IMG/VR virus record: IMGVR_UViG_3300027649_000533
Span: 1-39,628 of that record
DNA length: 39,628 bases
Strand: one strand, 5' to 3'
Source of the DNA: a virus
This document shows positions 36,301 through 39,628 of the stretch, piece by piece. The notes beneath the pieces were generated by a model. That model ran no database searches, was not told where the DNA came from, and saw only the letters and a program-made list of their open reading frames with translations. Made by a program: the position numbers and the translations under genes. Numbering within the stretch: position 1 is the stretch's first letter; every line of letters starts with the position of its first letter.

Positions 36301-36353
36301 ATATCTCCAAATTGGGAATATAAAAATTTATATAAACTTGTTCTATTAGACAT
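27333..36353 (-). CDS. Giant adhesin/tail-fibre protein with von Willebrand A domain
   Basis: At 3006 residues this is the largest gene in the window. It is rich in Ser, Asn, Thr and Tyr. The LVKNQ...NGVY module occurs near residue 117 and near 997. Kelch/BNR-like blade repeats of form GT.NG(I/V)(W/Y)...W/Y are found near 1525-1560 and 1780-1850, suggesting beta-propellers. A von Willebrand A domain spans roughly 2075-2380, with all three MIDAS elements: DDSQS near 2083, GSGTAIT near 2150 and SDGDN near 2340. Beyond it are repeated beta-sandwich-like segments to the C-terminus. No signal peptide or membrane anchor. The start is 7 nt after the upstream adhesin gene and has no clear ribosome site. 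A receptor-binding virion role is inferred. Confidence 0.8.
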   Translation of the reverse strand: MSNRTSLYKFLYSQFGDIWYPGYDYENMLTVESQFSGLYSFIKPGIFSGWDITKLADNRADQLLLLDGYNANSNSEYGVKIQELNFEFSITVKAATTSNIVLSGGQTIDGVAISTGDIVLVKNQSTAANNGVYVASSSAWSRHSSLNSSSDYNSNFIIYATSGLTNEKTLWIGAVTSENFTLGSSNLYFDNAFKQCVKVSTGRGIVSKFSAKTEKVYYFRYTSTNTYFAWAEPGLSTLKDEYCNITSPQVPDEKYDSYNEATYLASIIVGSDTTYSDIKIVSDILYTEKRNQISSDQGEFQKNLQQAYLSHKHLGGSNPEQINLQNYVYLKAFNYDNFENNFGSSIFVLRSLDGSLFIETLNNYGSPIVSLDGTELDQSEYSFDSTSGYLRLFLKTSIKSTSSLFVILPKAKRVALIAINASLQKLTSSLTLESYVLLSDGNITQKINDDSSISDIYSRFVWSNYKYRDAKVYLDGVLVSSQHYNINPSSGTIYINRSLPNYDDYNFEDLVVYVDENFDEVSGLLNNNNIDNLDASQIISGKVSLNNLKLYHSSRNRYKEQLTFIPEKYLISGIGRTILYPYNTSSSLQFSDSISKIYESNNINSNLSYVYASSNRGLHLLNKINNLSIFDLNWNNDLGKIKEILDENYLGSNYFKKTYLLTYDGNIYIKNASSVNKVKLPTNLAGLALTSSSLYASTDKLQLGSGSATTYACRSFIYTGNLGGVYYAIIEDNQVENQWTWNEVSSIKNSSGAIENFFDNVADVKEISTLNTDFVDGDIDLLSTDRKIYVASTGNTSKGLYSGTYAGISKVFDQAVKGIYVVSDGTDNLNKNSLIWWTDYAAYISHSAYYTEDTNGKRWTLPLSSTASTTNILAATTKKLFASYSSISSPHTLTYYPYEEEGLGTVSASGSTTIVNGNLTKFTDYVGIAVSIGIGATSQTTVSQWYAISSIEADNKINLSQIYSGASIANTSYVISLLKSAFTVDDYTFSSFGSSQTALVKNQIDKKENGVYYVSTLGSASTNWELTRVTNIGTTANSKLSIINGTKNQQSIWFFDPFVNSVSFGSTTLNYYPYILKIYQNSTPVGSASSSIVNCVTQRKYKTSNGNEYLIGHSNGIARVVDVKQSGDNTTYEELYWENSNQGSVQSIYSYDDETNYGKTIVATNYGLFIATNLLWDISNSPSALSSTNYKWTRSNNLFSNNDVDFTVFNKDYQPITQFSINDQYQIVNVGTSYVPGQQLFFENSFTKFTTNPWYPVNNIPNNEKTRVMAYINDLPTQIPFYTNSSDGVVNFTKSVGKDNSNNVTLTISKDNANNDYGTKPHSAIFQPLAKSYNSISVLVNSVSGGDSVIYVSNQILTDTKFLLLKNQTNNSEIVYIKSIDNSVYPIQVTLHYELKSVFSAGSLIHKVNDDVLSNLEDDLYFAHAQTRYYQSSNEASNILNLSNKIKSGISTVFDWASPVITQTDTRGLKETIRVQNFITDSLFDSTNSDYKNRTQLVPSLSDIEIDPVLIKSSSDINKTGTGSRIATNKGIWKYDSGYWMLENKLDIGYDVNYLKYNASLELLAGTSNGLWKLVNSTWTKQNSFEHKQNDFLTGFLDGELFEAYASSNGLSLHLTTSQKIFKSDYLKISQGKSINGLFLDSYNKVVNGVLSTKSVLHACGDDGYFTLVKTNQTSTFSSFLQSRKMFASGNPQGVTTYYKSFVPYSIPSVPSRSLFANSLFILTDDGILKVKNWKYCYPEDVNSSDFILEERYLRGRNCFSYAIDTDAGIGLTLGKSKIYIGTDNGVYRSVNEGNSFYKTQNIGSNPVCVYDLKVFESTFNTITQNVLVAFTDNGIWYTIDDGDNWYRTGTNTDDSLSPVTFASIPTLDEKFIPSDVGTTGYLAQSFTSSSTASTIDKVSAYITIRPQDTLSPSTYNSALINNTLTAYVYSLDVNGLPDTQLASSSPVISSGINTSGFTSFLLSSALDIPGTGASSLALVIKEVTSAVPLFRWKKSSFENPYTSGKSLYSANDITWSGINTSFDFFFKVHYDNNFAPTETITVIGNNDNTEVNWELGEYTGLVVNDDGYLKLDSKFVSPIVFDDSQSMSKLLSDNDYKIKFNSIVDTLTSRVRKTVTSYTSPGDTYNNDFNLYDLWSFGTSVKHVSSTGFTGSGTAITNGITNLRLEGTKSELFNTVNIASTGLEKQSVKDLCETESSSTNQSRLTIIRDYLAENSLLRLSDIKDKYKNLSGLQVTLSPKTGSSTGTTLVFSVDDSNTFTWTSSLYPYAEVVKNNTVLNSGYTLLPTTGQVSFSTPIISSDEVVLNLREDWDGTIDTIPSNTSASEYMLDKWAKSFIPVMFVVSDGDNISSDTTDVIKNIKYSWSGLGSKFIYLNPDRCGDRDNLRLLDQSYDSLYFDVNSNSAWDSSLDSLIHGGNNNLFSAKWTRNIEFTSAKYLKSITTEFVSSIGQSVDSSVLVEFRYSTDKNTFTDWASFSTTYNLNKEVTNLDFKITLKEGWNYHNSSRVVPYVKKLYYTEVSPAINYLYSDPILNPNNILEYILGTDYTDFDKAKLTWGICQGDSTNWNDYEEILSYKNGILANRQQSYKYTNPVIYDSLVALKSLENDYNYIIYFNGNKFTWDIIDSVEVTVNNTILPSTSYRTDNVNGNIVFTNPISSGNTVNVKITKPKSRYESYGEGTVTSDYVTYFVVNGRWPNDSKVVVLVDNVIQRNNYKVERESGSIIFDKKQNSNSKITASIFGSDYYRIGLKVEDYNSSSSKVYNFGFTKNTIPNSDIIFKLNQTPIPSIKTNSFQINSEEKYVSIGSSNQVSISSRMYLDYAFESDINAKEFYPRTKWYRSRTSGILTTTIELDSSPNYRNRIVQKKSDLFENNNYFIENDIIYATIEPYDSIDYGIIYTTEDIILKDIPAPYVYDVQIKSLLNINNNTIQSLSQLDAYYVFNNSNFGTDQSIVEWYEWTNGKTSKIIEGNILNYSYVTSGKAFSFKVTPYNGQTYGIPIESSIIHIL
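29220..30125 (-). other. Von Willebrand A domain segment with intact MIDAS
   Basis: This stretch of the giant adhesin encodes hydrophobic strand PIVFDDSQSMS, a helix, GSGTAITNGI and strand FVVSDGDNISSD. These match the three metal-ion-dependent adhesion site loops (DxSxS, T, D). It is interrupted by an extra 150-residue beta-rich insert between the second and third loops (residues near 2170-2325). Confidence 0.65.
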
Positions 36354-36360
36354 TTATTAG

Positions 36361-39300
36361 CTACAACTCAGGCATAAATTTGATATTAGCATCTCCTATA
36401 TCAAGTTGTACGGCAAAATCATACACTATAGACGGAGTGCTGGTTGTAGAAGTAAGCAATATACCAAATCTAATTTTGCTCGATGCTTCTGATAATTCAA
36501 ATGTTTTGTTAGGGGTAATTATTGTGTAATTATCAAAGTTAAATGTTTCATTTGCAGCATCGGTTGTTGTATATCCGTAAACTATACTTCCATTATTCTT
36601 TAATTCATTAGAGGTAAGCAAACCTCTTTTAATTTTTGGAATTGCTGAATCATAGTTTTCTGTGTCAAATATTCTGGTAAAGAAATAACTTCCCTGTGAT
36701 GCATTATAAGTTAATGCAACAGAAAGCAATTCAGGTGTAAGATTTTTAGAAGATGTGATTAATTCCACCTTGTACTGAAGCCATTTACCGGAATATGAAG
36801 ATAAATCTACACTTAATGATTGAGCTGTTGTTGAGGCAAAAGCATCATTTATAGAAGAAAGAGAAGATGCGGTGCTATAATTTGCAGCTAAACAAGCAGA
36901 TCTTGTGTCGCCAGATTTAATATAAATATTTATAGCAGTTCCATTATCAAGATTACTATCTGGGCTTGCTGGGTATTTATTCAAAATTAAAGCAACTAGC
37001 TCACTCCAACCTATTAAATTTGGAACATATATAGGTTGTGGCTCATAAATTCCATGCTCTCTAATTTTTTTGTCAGGAGCATAGATAGGATATAATCTTG
37101 ATGGTGGAATGTAAACATTTCTTCTTGATAATGAATTATCTGCATTTTTGACAATTTGATAAATAACACCATTATTATTAGTTGTATTTAATACTTGATT
37201 ATTATAATTTGTGTTTGTATTAGTGTTAGTGTTTGTATTATTGTTTACTTGTGATTGTGTTGGTAAATCAGTATTACTGTTTTGTTTTTCTCCAGTAATA
37301 GGATTAATTGTAGTGTTTGAATTAGACACTATGCTTGTAATTTCATTTTGAATAAATGACGCTGGATTATTTGAAACATTAGAAGTTTGTAGCAATTTAT
37401 CTGACAATAATTCAAAAGGCTGGGTGTGAGCAGGTAATACAATACCTTGAACATTGCCAGCTTGATCTTTGAATCTTACATAAACATTTCTGGTGTTATC
37501 TTCATATGGTGTTGGTAGGAATTGGTAAATCGAACCATCTTGTCCTGCCCCGTAAAAAGTGTTTCCAATAGATGAAACAGCCTTAATTTTACTTACACCA
37601 AAGAATTGTGTAGATGGAATAAGCTCGTATGTATCAGATGAACTCTTCTGCCAATAAACTCTTAGTGTAGTTCCTGTGCCAACATTATTATATGTTTGAA
37701 GCTTGAATTTTACATAATCGCCTTCTGTTAAAGTGAATGTATTAGTTGAGTATTTTGTTTCTAATGTTGTAGTGCTCTTAAAATTATTTATTTGAATAAT
37801 GTCATTCAAGAACAAATTAAAACCTACACTTGAATCAACTCGGAATGTACAAGCTCCATCTTTTTCAGCCTTGATTGCGCCTTCTAAAGTTAATGATGGG
37901 TATGTAAATGCTGAAGAGAATGTTATTGCTGTTCCTGATGCTCCAAAATTAATAGCAGTTGTTTGAGCATATCCAGCTATGTAGTTGTAGCTTTCAATGT
38001 CTGCTATATCTGTCCATGTAATTCCTGTTGAGGCAGTGTAGGATCTGAAGGTTTTGTTTAGGTAATTTGTTTCATAATTGTATGAAGTTATTTTCTTAAA
38101 CCCATTTGCAGACTTGAAATATCCATAAACACCATTGTCAGTTGATATGTAAAGATAATTACCATTTGGATCATCATAAATTGCAAATACATGATCAGCG
38201 TATGTATCGAAAATTTTCTTCCACGTTTTAGGAATATTATCTTGATATGTTAATTCCCAAATTTGACCACCCCTAAATGCAGCAACAACAGAAGCTCTTG
38301 TAACTGATTTGCTAAGTGCCTCTACATTATCAAAGTCTGAAGTTAAGGTCTGGTTCCATTCAGAATTTGAGTATTTATATATAGCGCTAGCATCTGAACC
38401 AAAAGCGCCCCCTAAGCCTACAAATAATGTGAAATCTTTTGCTGCAAGACTTGAGACCTGATCATAAGAACTAAAGTCTCTAATCTTTTCTAACTTAGCG
38501 CCATTATATTTGTAAACAGAGGCTACAGCAGTATCACCTTTTGTCGTTCCTATATAAAGATCTTCTCCAATTGAAGTTAATGATGTAATCGGTTTGATGG
38601 TTTTATAAGCAGTTTGTTGTAAAGGCTGTTTAGCATTTACAACACTCCAGAATTCACCATTATAAGATACAAACAATAAGCCATTGTTAGTACCAGCATA
38701 TGCCCTTCCATTATAAACATATAGGCAAGTAATTTGATATCTCTCATCAACAAGGCTTTCACTAAGGACTTGATAAACTTCTCCATCTTTATAAACAAAC
38801 ATTTTATTACTTGCAGCTATCAAAATTTTGTCATTAAAGGAAACGATTGCATTTATTTCAGCTGAAGAGTTGAACAGCTTTTTGTCCCATAAGAAAGGAG
38901 CATTCACTAAGTCAACATTTGAAAAAGTTGTTTCCCCATATGAAAATTCAATAAAACCTTTTGAATCAGCATTTGGAAAGTCCACTGCATCTCTGAAATC
39001 TGCGTATCTAGAAATTTGAGCAGATACGACATTAGAATATTTATCATAAGCAGCAAGAGTTAAATCAGCAGTTTGATCAATAGTGAAGTAATCACCTCTG
39101 TAGAAAAGTCTTGCTGCATATAGCTTCAATGGGGTGTCAAATGTGAAATTTAAGTAATCTAATGTTTCTGTATCAGCAACATTTTCAAAGACATTTTTCC
39201 AAGCTGCTGATGGAGTTTCTTTAATTTGCAAGACATAAGTTTTGCTATTTCTTGCTGTAGCTCCAATGATAATATTTGTCACTGTTGGATAAATATCATT

Positions 39301-39628
39301 AGTAGAATCAGTAAGATCTTCGTAAACTTTATCAAATTTCTTCAGTACATAATTGAAATTTTCACTTCCAATTACCTCATACTTAGATAAATCAGAAGAA
39401 CCGCCATAAAGAGTAACTTGTTTTATTGGATTTTCATAAATATCCAAAAGATAATCTTTCGAGTTTAATTCTAGTGACTCTGTATTGAAACTTGATAAGT
39501 CATAATACGCAGTTCTATTAGCCAATCTAACCCATTTTGTATCAGTATCATCAAAATAAGCTACTTCATAATCTGTTTTTTCATGAGTGGCTAATTCTAT
39601 ACTAACAGATCCAGTTACAGCTATTGGA
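36361..39628 (-). CDS. Large adhesin with beta-propeller and PA14-like domain (5' end beyond window)
   Basis: The frame is open to the right edge with no stop, so the true start is outside; a TTG at 39525 is internal. At least 1088 residues are visible. Near the start of the visible part, strands of form AGTNNGLLFVSYNGEFW and YIGTTKGD...YKYNG (DNA about 38090-38900) look like propeller blades. A PA14-like carbohydrate-binding domain follows (about 37590-37985): CTFRVDSSVGFNLFLND, then TEGDYVKFKLQTYN and LRVYWQKSS. An Asn/Thr-rich low-complexity linker lies at about 37150-37260. The last 250 residues are beta-rich with another fibre-like domain. Its stop is 7 nt before the start of the 3006-residue adhesin gene, so the two form one operon and probably one adhesion device. 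Confidence 0.78.
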   Translation of the reverse strand, partial: PIAVTGSVSIELATHEKTDYEVAYFDDTDTKWVRLANRTAYYDLSSFNTESLELNSKDYLLDIYENPIKQVTLYGGSSDLSKYEVIGSENFNYVLKKFDKVYEDLTDSTNDIYPTVTNIIIGATARNSKTYVLQIKETPSAAWKNVFENVADTETLDYLNFTFDTPLKLYAARLFYRGDYFTIDQTADLTLAAYDKYSNVVSAQISRYADFRDAVDFPNADSKGFIEFSYGETTFSNVDLVNAPFLWDKKLFNSSAEINAIVSFNDKILIAASNKMFVYKDGEVYQVLSESLVDERYQITCLYVYNGRAYAGTNNGLLFVSYNGEFWSVVNAKQPLQQTAYKTIKPITSLTSIGEDLYIGTTKGDTAVASVYKYNGAKLEKIRDFSSYDQVSSLAAKDFTLFVGLGGAFGSDASAIYKYSNSEWNQTLTSDFDNVEALSKSVTRASVVAAFRGGQIWELTYQDNIPKTWKKIFDTYADHVFAIYDDPNGNYLYISTDNGVYGYFKSANGFKKITSYNYETNYLNKTFRSYTASTGITWTDIADIESYNYIAGYAQTTAINFGASGTAITFSSAFTYPSLTLEGAIKAEKDGACTFRVDSSVGFNLFLNDIIQINNFKSTTTLETKYSTNTFTLTEGDYVKFKLQTYNNVGTGTTLRVYWQKSSSDTYELIPSTQFFGVSKIKAVSSIGNTFYGAGQDGSIYQFLPTPYEDNTRNVYVRFKDQAGNVQGIVLPAHTQPFELLSDKLLQTSNVSNNPASFIQNEITSIVSNSNTTINPITGEKQNSNTDLPTQSQVNNNTNTNTNTNTNYNNQVLNTTNNNGVIYQIVKNADNSLSRRNVYIPPSRLYPIYAPDKKIREHGIYEPQPIYVPNLIGWSELVALILNKYPASPDSNLDNGTAINIYIKSGDTRSACLAANYSTASSLSSINDAFASTTAQSLSVDLSSYSGKWLQYKVELITSSKNLTPELLSVALTYNASQGSYFFTRIFDTENYDSAIPKIKRGLLTSNELKNNGSIVYGYTTTDAANETFNFDNYTIITPNKTFELSEASSKIRFGILLTSTTSTPSIVYDFAVQLDIGDANIKFMPEL
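37211..37248 (-). repeat. Short Asn-Thr tandem repeat (low-complexity linker)
   Basis: The plus strand reads repeated GTGTTTGTATTA-like 6-mers, which on the minus strand encode alternating Asn and Thr. Such simple repeats easily change length by slipped replication, so the linker length may vary between related phages. Confidence 0.75.

Noticed and set aside
39523-39525. TTG at 39525 as the start of the right-most adhesin
   Set aside because: The reading frame continues without a stop to the window edge, with sequence of the same character, and no ribosome site precedes the TTG.
1-39628. tRNA, rRNA or integrase/attachment site
   Set aside because: Gaps between genes are too short for tRNA clusters, no cloverleaf was seen, and no recombinase gene or long direct repeat is present.

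Overview
The window looks like part of the genome of a large, probably virulent tailed bacteriophage (jumbo-phage class). It is strongly A+T-rich, packed edge to edge with genes, and has almost no spacer. Virion-type genes dominate: three very large fibre or adhesin proteins, two related tail-tube-like proteins, a phage Ig-like protein, a GH73 cell-wall hydrolase and a candidate holin. They are mixed with a PIN-PhoH ATPase, a UvsW-like helicase and a complete two-subunit type II topoisomerase. No rRNA, tRNA, CRISPR, transposase or integrase was seen. The host cannot be named from this sequence. Shine-Dalgarno sites and a perfect TTGACA-17-TATAAT promoter point to a host with standard sigma70-type signals.

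Layout. Positions 1-1151 (minus strand) hold a partial acidic protein and the GH73 hydrolase. Positions 1190-10622 (plus) hold a J-domain protein, PIN-PhoH, a 1936-residue fibre protein and two small proteins. At 10625-10685 a consensus promoter is interleaved with a terminator hairpin. It starts the gyrB-gyrA unit, which also carries a small virion-like gene and ends at a strong terminator (15750-15775). Positions 15812-18409 (plus) hold small structural genes and two paralogous tail-tube-like proteins. From 18406 to the right edge everything is on the minus strand except one tiny plus-strand unit at 21479-21647. In transcription order the minus genes are: an adhesin running off the right edge, a 3006-residue adhesin with a von Willebrand A domain, a subtilase, signal peptidase I, a trypsin/HtrA-like protease, DnaJ, a small acidic protein, a holin-like protein, a terminator, a UvsW-like helicase, a terminator, a zinc-ribbon protein, DnaK, a MerC-like membrane protein and a DUF151-like protein.

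The most unusual content is a phage-encoded protein-folding and protein-processing set: DnaK, DnaJ, a second J-protein, signal peptidase I and two serine proteases, next to giant secreted-looking fibre proteins. Four SD-less genes (the J-protein, dnaK, dnaJ and the helicase) have a TATAAT/TATAAA box 6-7 nt before the start codon, the layout of leaderless promoters. The dnaK and dnaJ elements are identical over 16 positions apart from one inserted base. This suggests a co-controlled chaperone regulon inside the phage. How the set works together is inference; the gene identities rest mostly on clear motifs.
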